64,000 nucleotides of DNA from CAYFZO01 sp965226235 (lineage in GTDB: Bacteria > Pseudomonadota > Gammaproteobacteria > Poriferisulfidales > Oxydemutatoraceae): positions 1,922,001-1,986,000 of the forward strand of contig OZ245335.1 in NCBI GenBank assembly GCA_965226235.1, read 5' to 3'. A model generated the notes under the pieces. That model saw only the letters and a program-made list of their open reading frames with translations, made no database searches and was not told the DNA's origin. Positions within the stretch are counted from its first letter, which is position 1; each line of letters begins with the position of its first letter. Below are positions 8,817 through 18,129 of the stretch, in pieces. A program made the position numbers and the translations under genes.

Positions 8817-10840
8817 TGGTGATAATTATCTATCCAGTTTTCAAGAAACCGGTGTTCGCTACGGGTTTCCCGGTTGTTCAGGCCACGCAGATTAAACCGC
8901 AGGCTCAGCCGCGTGTTGTAGTCGAGGGAACCGTTGGCGATCGACAGGTCATCGCCCTCGACGTTCTGTAGCAGGCGCTCCCCGGCGATACCGAAACTCC
9001 AGCAGCAGGTTTCATAGAATAAGCCAGCCATCGCGCCGATGGTTTCTCCGGCGCGCAAATCATACCGCCAGCCGCCAGACCAGATCCAGCCGGCCCCGAT
9101 CGGCAGGACGAAACCGATCCGTCCCTGATCAAAGCCTTCGTCGGTGCGTCGATAGCGGTGCGACAGGTCGATGATTTTGTCCTCGCCGGCGTTCAGCGTC
9201 AGGCCGACCGAATAACGCCGGGGTTCTTCCTCCTCGGTGTCCCAGATCAACGACGAGGTAAATTTTATTTTCTCGTTCAGGTTCAGAGAAAACTCCGAGA
9301 CCAGGTCGGAGTAGTCATAGCGGCTGGTGCTGGTATCTTCATCGGGCAGGTGCACTTTCCTGTTGTTGAAATAGCTGGTGTGGCCAATCCCGAGTCGCAT
9401 TGCTTCCTTCCCGCTGCGCGAGTGGGTTACCCGACTGATCAGCGCGACCGTCAACTGGTTCGTATCGCCGATCCGGTCTGCGCCGTTGTAGCGGTTTTCT
9501 TCGAACAACTGTGAGAATCCGAACTCGGAAATTCCAGTGTCGAATACCGGCAGGTCGCTCTGCTGCCGGTACGGGACGTTGAGATAAAACAATCTTGGTT
9601 CCAGCGTATGGAGATATTTTTTCCGGTGGATCTGTTTTTCAAACACCAGGCCGGTATCGAGGCTGAACCAGGGCAGGGCGCGATCCTTGTCCACGGAATT
9701 GTTGATTTTGTAGTCGGTGTATCGCATGGCGACACTCGGCGAGAAATAGAACCCGGGGCGCCGATACGTCTTGCTCAGGACGATTTCGCTGTCGAGGCGT
9801 TCGCCTTCAGGGGAGGGAGTGTCGTTCCCCGAGTGCCTGGCGTTAAATTTCACCCATTCGCTGCGGAGACCGAGGTCGACGCCGAGCACCGGGGAGTGCC
9901 AGCTTTTGCGCAGCCCGACGTGCGGTTTTTTTTCGTACGGATTGCTTCCAGGTTCTGCACTGTCATCGATGCGCTGAAAACTTTCGCTCGCCAGGTTCAG
10001 GTGCCAGCCGCGCCACACGTAATCGGCGAGCATCTTGCTCGCGAGATGGTTTCTGCTGCTCAGGTCGAAAGACCCACCCAGGTCTTCAATGTAGTTTTCG
10101 TCAGATACCCGTTGCACCTGCAGTTGCACACGAAACCGGTCTCCGGCCTTGCTCAGATGATTTATCGAGTACCGGTAGCGGTTGTTGCGTGGGCTATCGT
10201 GGTCGTCCAGCCAACTGCCTTCCAGCGTCCCTTCGTGGAAGCGATACAGGTAGCGATACTGGCTCTCGAGCTGCAGGCCGCGCTTGCCGAGAACACGGGG
10301 CTCCAGGGTCGCATCGTGGTTGGGGGCGAGATTGAAATAATAAGGCAGGCCAAGCTCGATGCCATTATTGCTGCTGCTGGAGACATCGGGGGACAGGAAC
10401 CCGGATTTTCGTTCGCGTTCGGACAACAGGCGATACCGTGGCAGATAGACCAAGGGTCTGTTGTTGATCACCAGCCACGCGTCTTTTACGGTGCCGCTGC
10501 TTTGTTGCTTGTTGAAAGTCAACCGGTCGGCGACCAGAAACCAGAACGGGTCGCTGCCCTTGCAGTTGGTGTAGTGCACGTTGCCGCTCGCTTCGATGCG
10601 CCCGGTTTTCGTATCGTAGTCAATGCGCTCGGCACGAATGCGGTTGTCGCCCTGCTCCACCTGCACCTCCCCGGACAGACGTGTCACACCGTCGGCATTG
10701 CCCGAAAAGTATCTGGCCGACGCCTGGATGGCGTTCGCCTCCGGCGTGTTTTGCCGAGGGCACAGGTCGGCCGTGGCTATGTTCGTCGTGGTGCCGGCCA
10801 GCGTCGCCAGTAACAGACATCCCGCCGAGGGTTGTTTCAT
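8813..10840 (-). CDS. lptD: LPS assembly outer-membrane protein LptD
   Basis: Outer-membrane beta-barrel that inserts lipopolysaccharide into the outer leaflet together with LptE. The 675-residue protein has a signal peptide (about residues 1-24), an OstA-like periplasmic domain (LSGEVQVEQGDNRIRAERIDYD, about 56-76) and a long C-terminal barrel. Four cysteines known to form the maturation disulfides are present: C27, C93 and the adjacent pair in YETCCWSF near the C-terminus. The frame is open upstream to 11134, but that part is antisense-like sequence inside rnt; the ATG at 10840 overlaps the rnt stop by 4 nt. Confidence 0.97.
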   Translation of the reverse strand: MKQPSAGCLLLATLAGTTTNIATADLCPRQNTPEANAIQASARYFSGNADGVTRLSGEVQVEQGDNRIRAERIDYDTKTGRIEASGNVHYTNCKGSDPFWFLVADRLTFNKQQSSGTVKDAWLVINNRPLVYLPRYRLLSERERKSGFLSPDVSSSSNNGIELGLPYYFNLAPNHDATLEPRVLGKRGLQLESQYRYLYRFHEGTLEGSWLDDHDSPRNNRYRYSINHLSKAGDRFRVQLQVQRVSDENYIEDLGGSFDLSSRNHLASKMLADYVWRGWHLNLASESFQRIDDSAEPGSNPYEKKPHVGLRKSWHSPVLGVDLGLRSEWVKFNARHSGNDTPSPEGERLDSEIVLSKTYRRPGFYFSPSVAMRYTDYKINNSVDKDRALPWFSLDTGLVFEKQIHRKKYLHTLEPRLFYLNVPYRQQSDLPVFDTGISEFGFSQLFEENRYNGADRIGDTNQLTVALISRVTHSRSGKEAMRLGIGHTSYFNNRKVHLPDEDTSTSRYDYSDLVSEFSLNLNEKIKFTSSLIWDTEEEEPRRYSVGLTLNAGEDKIIDLSHRYRRTDEGFDQGRIGFVLPIGAGWIWSGGWRYDLRAGETIGAMAGLFYETCCWSFGIAGERLLQNVEGDDLSIANGSLDYNTRLSLRFNLRGLNNRETRSEHRFLENWIDNYHQ

Positions 10841-11442
10841 GCTCCTTTGGCTGCGAAGTGTCGCCAGCGGTTGAAGATGTTGCACAGCACCCGGGCGGTG
10901 ATGCGGGCATCGTATTCGGCCGAATGCGCCTGATCGCTGCTCCATTCGATTCCGGCTGCCGCAGCGATTTTTGACAGCACCGTCTGCCCGTATGCCATCG
11001 CGCCCAGCGTGGCGGTATCGATGACGCTGAAGGTATGGAACGGGTTGTTTTTGAGTTTGGTGCGCGTGATTGCGGCGTTGAGAAACTTCAGGTCGAACTG
11101 CGCGTTGTGTCCAACCAGGATCGCGCGCGAGCATTCGGTCCGTTCAAGCGCTTCGTGCACCTGTGCAAACAGCATTTTGAGCACTTCTTTTTCAGGCTGC
11201 GCGTTGCGTTGCGGGTCCAGGATGTCGATACGGTTCACGTCAAGCGACGCTTGCTCGATATTGGCACCGGGAAACGGGCGCACCGCCCAGCAAACGCTCT
11301 GCTGCGGGCACAAAAAACGTTGCTGGTCGATATCGACGAACACCGCTGCGATTTCAAGCAACGCATCGGTGGCTTCGTTGAATCCCCCGGTTTCAACGTC
11401 GATGACGACCGGCAGGAAGCCACGCAGGTAGTACCGCATCAT
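10837..11442 (-). CDS. rnt: ribonuclease T, DEDD exonuclease
   Basis: 3'-5' exoribonuclease that trims tRNA and 5S/23S rRNA 3' ends. The 201-residue protein has the DEDD motifs: VVIDVETGGFN (Exo I), GHNAQFDLKFL (Exo II) and AHSAEYDARITA (Exo III). The product begins MMRYYLRGFLPVV, as in RNase T. Starts by ATGA overlap with pyrC and ends by ATGA overlap with lptD, so it sits inside one translationally coupled series. A DNA Pol III epsilon-like exonuclease is the alternative, but the RNase T-specific segments (GGFNEATDALLEIAAV, HTFSVIDTATL) fit better. Confidence 0.94.
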   Translation of the reverse strand: MMRYYLRGFLPVVIDVETGGFNEATDALLEIAAVFVDIDQQRFLCPQQSVCWAVRPFPGANIEQASLDVNRIDILDPQRNAQPEKEVLKMLFAQVHEALERTECSRAILVGHNAQFDLKFLNAAITRTKLKNNPFHTFSVIDTATLGAMAYGQTVLSKIAAAAGIEWSSDQAHSAEYDARITARVLCNIFNRWRHFAAKGA

Positions 11443-12557
11443 GGCGCTTTGCGTTCCTGTCCGGATGCTTGTTCGGCTACCTGCCAGGGCACGGTTTCCC
11501 CGGCACGAAACGGAACCAGACGCAGACCGCCGGCCTCGATCGTTTCGGGTACGCGCCAGGGGCGTTTCATCAGCGTCAGGCGTCGCCGGTTTCTTGCCAC
11601 ACCATAAAACCCCGCGCCGTTGATACTGGTAAAGGCTTCGAGCTTGTCGAGCGCCCCCTGGCGGTCGAAGATCTCAGCGTAAGTCTCCAACGCCACGGGG
11701 GCATTGAAGATACCGGCGCAGCCGTGGTCGCAGTGCTTGTTTTCGGTCGCGTGGGGTGCCGAATCGGTGCCTGCGAAGAAGCACTCCGCTCCGCTGGTTG
11801 CCGCTTCGACCAGTGACTCGCGGTGGCTTTCACGTTGCGCCGGCGGCAGACAGTGGCGATGGGGCCGCAGGCCACCCTCGAACATTGCGCTTCGATTGTA
11901 GAGCAGGTGGTGCGGCGTGATGGTTGCGGCGACGTTGCTTGCGCTGTGCACGAAACTGACCGCCTCCTGCGTGGTGATGTGTTCCAGCACAATTTTCAGC
12001 GCCGGGAAGTCCCTGTGCAGCGGCGCCAGCGTCTTTTCTATGAATCTTTTTTCGCGGTCATAGAAATCCACGTTCGCTTCCGTGCTTTCGCCGTGTAGCA
12101 GCAATGGCAATGCTCGCCGCTGCATCTCTTCAAATACCGGGTAGAGTTTTTTGATATCCCCGACCCCATGTTCGGCACCGGTGGTCGCTCCCCGCGGATA
12201 CAGTTTCGCGCCGAAGATTCTGTCGTATTTTTCAGGATCCGGTTTGGCTTTTGCAATGGTGGCGACCGTAGTGCGGTCATACAGGTACAGGGTCATAAGC
12301 GGTTTCAGGTCATCGGCCGCAACGGTTGTGATTTCGTCGAAATAACGCAGGCACGACGCAACCTCCGTCAGCGGGTTCGACAGGTTGGGCATGGCGATCG
12401 CCCGGGCAAAAGTGCGCGCGGTGCAAGGCAGGACCAGCCGCATCATTTCACCTTCCCTGAAGTGACAATGCCAGTCGTCCGGCTGGATGATGCTGAAGCG
12501 GTCTGGCACTTCCGTTTCGATGCCGTCGTTTATTTTTAGGTCTTTTTTTGTCATCAT
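11439..12557 (-). CDS. pyrC: dihydroorotase
   Basis: Cyclises carbamoyl-aspartate to dihydroorotate in pyrimidine synthesis. The 372-residue protein has the zinc-site DDWHCHFREG, the carboxylated lysine in AKLYPRGATT, LLLHGE, LEHITTQEA, ITPHHLLYNRS and the catalytic TDSAPH. Two in-frame ATGs (12557 and 12554) begin MMTKKDLKIND; the longer open frame to 13091 runs antisense through argG and is rejected. First gene of the operon that continues with rnt and lptD, and divergent from argG with a 33-bp gap. Confidence 0.95.
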   Translation of the reverse strand: MMTKKDLKINDGIETEVPDRFSIIQPDDWHCHFREGEMMRLVLPCTARTFARAIAMPNLSNPLTEVASCLRYFDEITTVAADDLKPLMTLYLYDRTTVATIAKAKPDPEKYDRIFGAKLYPRGATTGAEHGVGDIKKLYPVFEEMQRRALPLLLHGESTEANVDFYDREKRFIEKTLAPLHRDFPALKIVLEHITTQEAVSFVHSASNVAATITPHHLLYNRSAMFEGGLRPHRHCLPPAQRESHRESLVEAATSGAECFFAGTDSAPHATENKHCDHGCAGIFNAPVALETYAEIFDRQGALDKLEAFTSINGAGFYGVARNRRRLTLMKRPWRVPETIEAGGLRLVPFRAGETVPWQVAEQASGQERKAP

Positions 12558-12590
12558 AGCACAAGGTCTTGGTTTTCCCCGGAGTGCAGA
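12558..12590. promoter_or_regulatory. short divergent gap between pyrC and argG
   Basis: Only 33 bp separate the divergent starts. A CCGGAG element about 8 nt before the argG ATG serves as its ribosome binding site. The promoters must overlap either the gap or the 5' ends of the two genes. No clear -35/-10 pair was assigned. Confidence 0.35.
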
Positions 12591-13811
12591 ATGGACAAAA
12601 TAGTGCTGGCTTATTCCGGCGGACTCGACACGTCGATCATCCTCAAGTGGCTGCAGAATGCGCGTGGTTACGAAGTGTGTACCTTTACCGCCGACCTCGG
12701 GCAGGGCGGGGACGCTGCGGCGGTGCGAAAAAAAGCGCGGGCACTGGGTGCGAGCGAAGTTGTCATCGAGGATTTGTGTGAGGAATTTGTTCGTGATTTC
12801 GTTTTTCCGATGTTTCGGGCCAACGCGCTGTATGAGGGAGAATACCTGCTCGGCACTTCGATTGCGCGGCCGTTGATCGCGAAAAAACTGGTGGAAGTCG
12901 CCGGCAAGGTTGGTGCCGTCGCCATTTCTCACGGCGCGACCGGCAAGGGCAACGATCAGGTCAGGTTTGAACTGGGGGCGTACGCCTTGTGCCCCGACGT
13001 CGACATCATCGCTCCCTGGCGAGAATGGGATCTCGATTCGCGCGCGGCGCTGATGGCCTATGCCAGACAGCACGGAATCGAAGTGGATCAAGGTGCCGAT
13101 GGGGGGGCTCCCTACTCAATGGACGCCAACCTGTTGCACGTATCGTATGAGGGCGGCGATCTCGAAGACCCTTGGACGCCTGCGAACGAATCGATGTGGA
13201 CACGCACGGTTGCGGCAGAATGCGCTCCCGACGAGCCGGCGTACGTCGATATAGATTTTTCCGCGGGGGACGCGGTCGCCATCGACGCCAGACCCTTGTC
13301 GCCGGCAGCCTTGCTAAAGGCACTGAATGAACTCGCCGGCGTCCATGGGATCGGGCGCGTCGATATGGTCGAGAACCGTTACGTGGGTATGAAGTCCAGG
13401 GGATGTTATGAAACCCCCGGCGGCACCGTGCTGGCCAAGGCCCATCGGGCGATGGAGTCCTTGACGCTGGACCGCGAAGTGCAGCATTTGAAAGACGAGA
13501 TGGCACCTCGTTATTCCACGCTTGTCTACAACGGCTACTGGTGGAGCGAGGAGCGAATGATGTTGCAGCGCATGATCGACGCGAGTCAGCATGTCGTTTC
13601 CGGGACGGTTCGTCTCAAGCTTTACAAAGGCAGCGTTTCAGTCGTTGGCAGAAAATCGCCAGTGGCGCTGTTTGATGCAAAGATCGCCAGTTTTGAAAAA
13701 GACGAAGGCGCCTACGATCAATCTGACGCAGCCGGCTTCATAAAACTGAACGCGCTCCGGCTCCGGCTTGCGGCGAAACGCAATCTCAAAGTAGAATCGC
13801 CGCATGAGTGA
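12591..13811 (+). CDS. argG: argininosuccinate synthase
   Basis: ATP-dependent condensation of citrulline and aspartate in arginine synthesis. The 406-residue protein begins MDKIVLAYSGGLDTSIILKW, with the PP-loop SGGLDTS, and later has AISHGATGKGNDQVRFE, VENRYVGMKSRG and YETPGGT. Length and motif order match the eubacterial type. It is followed by mlaA, whose ATG overlaps the argG end by 8 nt. Its pairing with divergent pyrC links two carbamoyl-phosphate-consuming pathways, though no shared regulator is visible. Confidence 0.98.
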   Translation: MDKIVLAYSGGLDTSIILKWLQNARGYEVCTFTADLGQGGDAAAVRKKARALGASEVVIEDLCEEFVRDFVFPMFRANALYEGEYLLGTSIARPLIAKKLVEVAGKVGAVAISHGATGKGNDQVRFELGAYALCPDVDIIAPWREWDLDSRAALMAYARQHGIEVDQGADGGAPYSMDANLLHVSYEGGDLEDPWTPANESMWTRTVAAECAPDEPAYVDIDFSAGDAVAIDARPLSPAALLKALNELAGVHGIGRVDMVENRYVGMKSRGCYETPGGTVLAKAHRAMESLTLDREVQHLKDEMAPRYSTLVYNGYWWSEERMMLQRMIDASQHVVSGTVRLKLYKGSVSVVGRKSPVALFDAKIASFEKDEGAYDQSDAAGFIKLNALRLRLAAKRNLKVESPHE

Positions 13812-14562
13812 CGTGTTCCGCAACAGCCGCTTTTGCGCCGAGTGCCTGCTGCCGGTGCTACTGTTGCTGGTGCTGGCGAGCGGGTGCGCGGTCAAGCAAC
13901 CGCTTGATCATATCCCGCGTGATCCGTGGGAAGGTTTTAACCGCCATGTGTTCGCCCTCAATGAATCGGTGGATGTCGTGGTGATCAAGCCGATCACTTC
14001 CGTTTACCACGGTGTGCTGCCCCGGCCCGTGCGACAAAGTGTTGCCAATGTGTTTCACAATCTCGGAGAGTTGCCCAGTGCGCTGAACAATTTTCTGCAG
14101 GTGGATTTTGCCGGCGGCGGCAATAATCTCGCACGCTTTGTGGTCAACTCGACTTTGGGCGTTCTTGGGCTTTTTGACGTAGCTACCGGGATGGGAAGGT
14201 ACCGGCAGCGGGAAGATTTCGAGCAAACGCTTGCCGTCTGGGGCGTAGGTGAGGGGCCTTATGTGATGTTGCCGCTGCTGGGCCCGAGTACCCTGCGCGG
14301 GATTCCCGGCAAGATCGTCGATTTTCTGCTTTCGCCGATCAGTTGGCTGTTCGACAGTGATGAGAGCACCGCTTTGTGGGTAACCCAGACGATCAGCACG
14401 CGGTCCGGGTTTCTCGAGCAGGAAGATATTCTGCGTAATCTTTCTCCCGATTTTTACGCGCAACTGAGGGATTTTTACCTGAATGAGCGTGAAAATCAGG
14501 TGATGGACGGTGGTGGTGGAATCAATGAAGACATCACCAACATCTATGATGAGGATCTGTAA
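13804..14562 (+). CDS. mlaA: MlaA/VacJ outer-membrane lipoprotein
   Basis: Outer-membrane component of the Mla system, which removes mislocalised phospholipids from the outer leaflet. The 252-residue protein has a hydrophobic signal with a lipobox ending ASGC (Cys near residue 26), followed by DPWEGFNRHVFALNE, PVRQSVANVFHNLGELPSALNNFLQ and GEGPYVMLPLLGPST, all MlaA hallmarks. It would be processed by the lgt product of this window. The acidic C-terminal tail is not diagnostic. The remaining mla genes are not in the window. Confidence 0.95.
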   Translation: MSDVFRNSRFCAECLLPVLLLLVLASGCAVKQPLDHIPRDPWEGFNRHVFALNESVDVVVIKPITSVYHGVLPRPVRQSVANVFHNLGELPSALNNFLQVDFAGGGNNLARFVVNSTLGVLGLFDVATGMGRYRQREDFEQTLAVWGVGEGPYVMLPLLGPSTLRGIPGKIVDFLLSPISWLFDSDESTALWVTQTISTRSGFLEQEDILRNLSPDFYAQLRDFYLNERENQVMDGGGGINEDITNIYDEDL

Positions 14563-14660
14563 CTGCCGAGGAGAGGTGTCGCTGGCCTGATGCCTGGTTT
14601 GGTTTCTCTCCGAAGCCTTGGGTGCAGGGCGGCAAGCCTGTCACCACGGGACGCGTGCGT

Positions 14661-15275
14661 ATGAATCCGGAAAAAATCAAGATCGCGACAGCGGATCACC
14701 CCCCTCCGGCTGCCGGTGACGAGCAGATTGCCGACGCCCTGCGCGCGATTATCAGCGCGATCGGCGAAGACCCCTCGCGCGAAGGCCTGGTGGACACGCC
14801 CGCCCGGTTTGCAAGCGCCATTCGTTTTCTCACCAGCGGCTATGCCATCGACGTGCGGTCGGTCATCAGCGGCGCTTTGTTCGATGTGCACTGCGAAGAG
14901 ATGGTGATCGTCAAGGACATCGAGTTTTATTCGCTGTGCGAGCATCACATTTTGCCGATCACCGGCAAGGTGCACGTGGGTTATTTGCCAAATGGCAAAG
15001 TGATCGGTCTCAGCAAGATCGCTCGGGTCGTGGACATTTTTGCTCGTCGTCTGCAGGTGCAGGAGCGGATGACCGGGCAAATCGCCGAAGGGTTGATGCA
15101 GGCGCTTGGTGCGCTGGGCATCGGGGTCGTGGTCGAGGCGGTGCATTATTGCATGGTCATGCGCGGCGTACAGAAGCAGAGAAGCAAGACCGTTACCAGC
15201 GCGATGCTTGGGGCCTTTCGCGAGGATAACCGCACCCGTGGCGAGTTTATGGAGTTGCTCAAGCAGGGCCGTTGA
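14661..15275 (+). CDS. folE: GTP cyclohydrolase I
   Basis: Converts GTP to 7,8-dihydroneopterin triphosphate, the first step of folate and pterin synthesis. The 204-residue protein has EDPSREGLVDTPAR, the zinc-binding SLCEHHILPI, GYLPNGKVIGLSKIARVV and the conserved MVMRGVQKQ. The frame is open 13 codons further upstream, but ATG 14661 (MNPEKIKIA) fits the family. It adds a third folate gene to thyA and folA near the start of the window, though not in the same operon. Confidence 0.97.
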   Translation: MNPEKIKIATADHPPPAAGDEQIADALRAIISAIGEDPSREGLVDTPARFASAIRFLTSGYAIDVRSVISGALFDVHCEEMVIVKDIEFYSLCEHHILPITGKVHVGYLPNGKVIGLSKIARVVDIFARRLQVQERMTGQIAEGLMQALGALGIGVVVEAVHYCMVMRGVQKQRSKTVTSAMLGAFREDNRTRGEFMELLKQGR

Positions 15276-15313
15276 GGCCAGGCGCAAACACCGAGTCTGG
15301 TTTTCCGGCTTGC

Positions 15314-15610
15314 TTACAGCACCAGCTTGAAGGGCTTGACCGTGATATTGTCGTAAATGCCCGCCTTCAGATAAGGATCTTCATCGGCCCATGCCCGGGC
15401 GTCCTCGAGAGAGTCGAATTCGGCGACGATCAGGCTACCTGTAAACCCGGCTTCTCCCGGATCCAGGCAGTCCGTCGCGGGGAATGGTCCTGCGGCCATC
15501 AAGCGTCCCTGGTCCCGGAGATCCTGTAGCCTCGCAAGGTGGGCGGCACCGGTATTGCGACGCTTTTCAAGGCTGTCGGGTATATCCGTGCAGATGAAGG
15601 CGTACCACAT
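15314..15610 (-). CDS. YciI-like protein
   Basis: A 98-residue YciI family member starting MWYAFICTDIPDSLEKR, with the conserved HLARLQDLRDQGRLMAAGPF and DARAWADEDPYLKAGIY segments. The fold is a ferredoxin-like dimer; the biochemical role of most members is unknown. The open frame continues to 15796, but homology begins at the ATG at 15610, and the extra sequence has no family resemblance. It converges with folE. Confidence 0.9.
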   Translation of the reverse strand: MWYAFICTDIPDSLEKRRNTGAAHLARLQDLRDQGRLMAAGPFPATDCLDPGEAGFTGSLIVAEFDSLEDARAWADEDPYLKAGIYDNITVKPFKLVL

Positions 15611-15801
15611 CAGAGTTGCGTCAGCAGTTATAGCAATCGGCCGACCGGCGGGAAGCACGCGTGATACCACATAGGGGCGGATTATATGCCATAATCGAGA
15701 GGCGGAGGTTGCTGTCGGTGATGCCGGATGCGTCACCCGGCAATTGATCTCCATAAGGCGGTTACGACGCAGGATCATTTTTTTCAGGAGGGCCATTCGT
15801 C
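15611..15801. promoter_or_regulatory. divergent region upstream of the molybdoenzyme operon
   Basis: This 191-bp gap separates the YciI gene from the molybdoenzyme gene. An AT-rich stretch (ATTATATGCCATAAT, near 15681-15695) could supply a -10 element. A small hairpin with CCGG arms lies near 15725-15742. A strong ribosome binding site, CAGGAGGG at 15786-15793, precedes the ATG at 15802. No confident -35 box was seen. Confidence 0.35.
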
Positions 15802-18105
15802 ATGACGCTCAGCACGAAAATACAGGTAGCCGAAGGTTATTCTGTTCACCACATGCCATGTCCCCACGATTGCCCGGATACCTGTTCCACCCTGGTTACC
15901 CGCGATGACAAAACGGGCAGGGCGGTGCGTATTCAGGGTGACCCGAGCCATCCGGTGACCAGGGGTTATCTATGCAACAAGGTCAATCATTACCTGGAAC
16001 TGGTTTACAACGACAACCGTGTGCTCTATCCCCACAAGCGGGTCGGTCCGAAGGGGGCGGGTGCTAAATTCGAGCGCATCAGTTGGGACGAAGCGATCAA
16101 AACCGTCACCGACAACTTCAAGGGGACGATAGAGAAATACGGCCCTGAATCGGTACAGCCCTACTCTTATTCGGGAACGCTCGGGATGCTGGGATACTGG
16201 GGTATGGACCAGCGTTTCTGGAACAAGATGAACGCGGCGCGCCTTGAGCAGTCCATCTGCATTTATGCTGCCATGTGGGCGGGCATTTACACTTACGGCG
16301 TGGCGAATGGCCCCGCCATCAACGAGGCCTGCGAAGAAGCCGAATTAATCATTCTGTGGGGCACGAACCTGGTCAGCACCGGCGTACACGCGATTCCGTT
16401 TATCCAGAAAGCGCGCGCTCGCGGCGTCAGGCTCATCGTGATCGATCCGCGCATCACGCGCACGACGATGATGGCCGACTGGCATATTCAACCGCGCCCC
16501 GGCACCGACGGCGCGCTCGCGCTTGCCATGATGAATGTGATCGTTGGCAAGGGGATGCACGACCTGGAATTTCTGCAGGAACAGACCAACGGCTGGGAGC
16601 AGTTTCTCAACGAGGAGCTTCCCAAGTATCCGGTTGAGAAAGTCGCGAAGATTACAGGTCTTGATGCCCAGGTCATTACTGATTTTGCGCTCGAATACGC
16701 GGCTACCAAAAAATCGTACATTCGTGCCAACTACGGTCTCAACCGCCACCAGAACGCGGGCCAGATGTGCCGTTCTATTCTGACGCTGCCGTGCATCACG
16801 GGCGCATGGCGTGAGAAATGCGGGGGCACCGCCTTTGGCACCCTTGAGGAGATGTGGCTGAATTTCCCGCTGAGCAAACTGCAGCGTCCCGATCTCGGCA
16901 AGCGTAGCGAGTCGCGGCTTGTCAACATGGTGCAGATTGGGCGTGCCCTGGTGGACGACATCGGAGCCAACGAAGAGAAGCTCGATCCCCCGATCAAGTC
17001 ACTGTTCGTATATAACTCCGATCCGGCAAACTGCGCGCCGAACACGAACAAGGTGCGCAAGGGGTTGATGCGAGACGACCTGTTCGTTGCCGTCCACGAT
17101 ACTTTCTGGACGGATAGCTGCAACTATGCCGACATTGTCCTGCCTGCGGATACCCAGCTCGAGCGCATGGATCTGCACGCGGCGTACGGACATTATTACT
17201 TCAACATGAACAAGCCGGTGATTGAGCCGCTTGGGGAAAGTCTCCGCAATACAGAGTTGTTCCGCAAACTGGCGGCGGCGATGGATTACGTCGAACCGGA
17301 CGACAACGCGTTTACGCAAACCGACGAGGAGATGATCCGGGAGATTATCGACAGCGAAAACAATCCCTTGATGGAAGGCATCACCTATGAGCAGCTTGAG
17401 AAGAACGGTTGGGCGCGCGGAAACGTTGAATCCGAGCGGCGCAACTACCTGAAAAACGGTTGGCCGACCCCGAGCGGCAAGATAGATATCTACTGCGAGG
17501 TCCTCAAGGAGCAAGGTCAGAGCCCTGTGCCGACTTATGTTCCGGAGATAGAAGGGCAGGAGGATCACGAGCGGCGCAAGCGGTTCCCTCTGCAAGTGCT
17601 GAGCAGTGCTACGCATTATTTTATCGGCGACTCTTTCCAGTCGGTGCCACGCCTGCAGGCCATGATGTCTCGTCCTACGGTCGAGCTCAGCCCTGAAGAG
17701 GCCAAGGCACGCGGTATTGAGGAAGGCGATCTCGTTCGGCTGTATAACGATCGGGGGGAAACTTACTGTTACGCCGTGATCATCGAGGGGTTGCTGCCGG
17801 GCATGTGTTCGACCCAAAAGCAATTCAAAGGGAGCAAAACGCCGGGTGGCGTAAACGCCAATGCGCTGAACAGCGAAATGCTGACTGACTTCGGCATGAG
17901 TCCGACGTTTTATTCATCGCTCGTCGAGGTCGAGAAAGTCGATGATGCCGACAGGATGACGCCCCAGAGATGGGCTCAGATCGGCGGCGACGAGGGGTAT
18001 GTTCGTCAGTGGCGGGAGGATCCGCGCAACGCCGGCATCGAAGCGACCGATCAGGAAATCCTTCAGTTCGCGAAGGGACGTTATCCTGACGTTTTTGCCG
18101 CATGA
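15802..18105 (+). CDS. molybdopterin oxidoreductase catalytic subunit
   Basis: A 767-residue DMSO-reductase-superfamily protein. The N-terminal [4Fe-4S] site is C20, C24, C28 and C58 (CPHDCPDTC ... GYLCNK). Further blocks are ISWDEAIKTV, the MGD-binding IILWGTNLVSTGVH and IVIDPRITRT, the second-half FVAVHDTFWTDSCNYADIVLPADTQLER, and a C-terminal molydopterin-dinucleotide-binding domain from about residue 590. No Tat or Sec signal is present, so it is predicted to be cytoplasmic. The substrate cannot be told from sequence; formate dehydrogenase-like is the broad label, and the usual Sec/Cys ligand context is not evident. It is followed by a flavin/ferredoxin reductase that probably exchanges electrons with it. 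Confidence 0.9.
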   Translation: MTLSTKIQVAEGYSVHHMPCPHDCPDTCSTLVTRDDKTGRAVRIQGDPSHPVTRGYLCNKVNHYLELVYNDNRVLYPHKRVGPKGAGAKFERISWDEAIKTVTDNFKGTIEKYGPESVQPYSYSGTLGMLGYWGMDQRFWNKMNAARLEQSICIYAAMWAGIYTYGVANGPAINEACEEAELIILWGTNLVSTGVHAIPFIQKARARGVRLIVIDPRITRTTMMADWHIQPRPGTDGALALAMMNVIVGKGMHDLEFLQEQTNGWEQFLNEELPKYPVEKVAKITGLDAQVITDFALEYAATKKSYIRANYGLNRHQNAGQMCRSILTLPCITGAWREKCGGTAFGTLEEMWLNFPLSKLQRPDLGKRSESRLVNMVQIGRALVDDIGANEEKLDPPIKSLFVYNSDPANCAPNTNKVRKGLMRDDLFVAVHDTFWTDSCNYADIVLPADTQLERMDLHAAYGHYYFNMNKPVIEPLGESLRNTELFRKLAAAMDYVEPDDNAFTQTDEEMIREIIDSENNPLMEGITYEQLEKNGWARGNVESERRNYLKNGWPTPSGKIDIYCEVLKEQGQSPVPTYVPEIEGQEDHERRKRFPLQVLSSATHYFIGDSFQSVPRLQAMMSRPTVELSPEEAKARGIEEGDLVRLYNDRGETYCYAVIIEGLLPGMCSTQKQFKGSKTPGGVNANALNSEMLTDFGMSPTFYSSLVEVEKVDDADRMTPQRWAQIGGDEGYVRQWREDPRNAGIEATDQEILQFAKGRYPDVFAA

Positions 18106-18129
18106 CAATCAATACGGAGAATCCACAAG

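Noticed and set aside
9608..10813. A 401-codon open frame on the plus strand opposite lptD
   Set aside because: It shows no family resemblance and lies opposite a well-supported LptD.
12558..13091. N-terminal extension of pyrC to 13091
   Set aside because: It would run antisense through argG and shows no dihydroorotase sequence before MMTKKDL.
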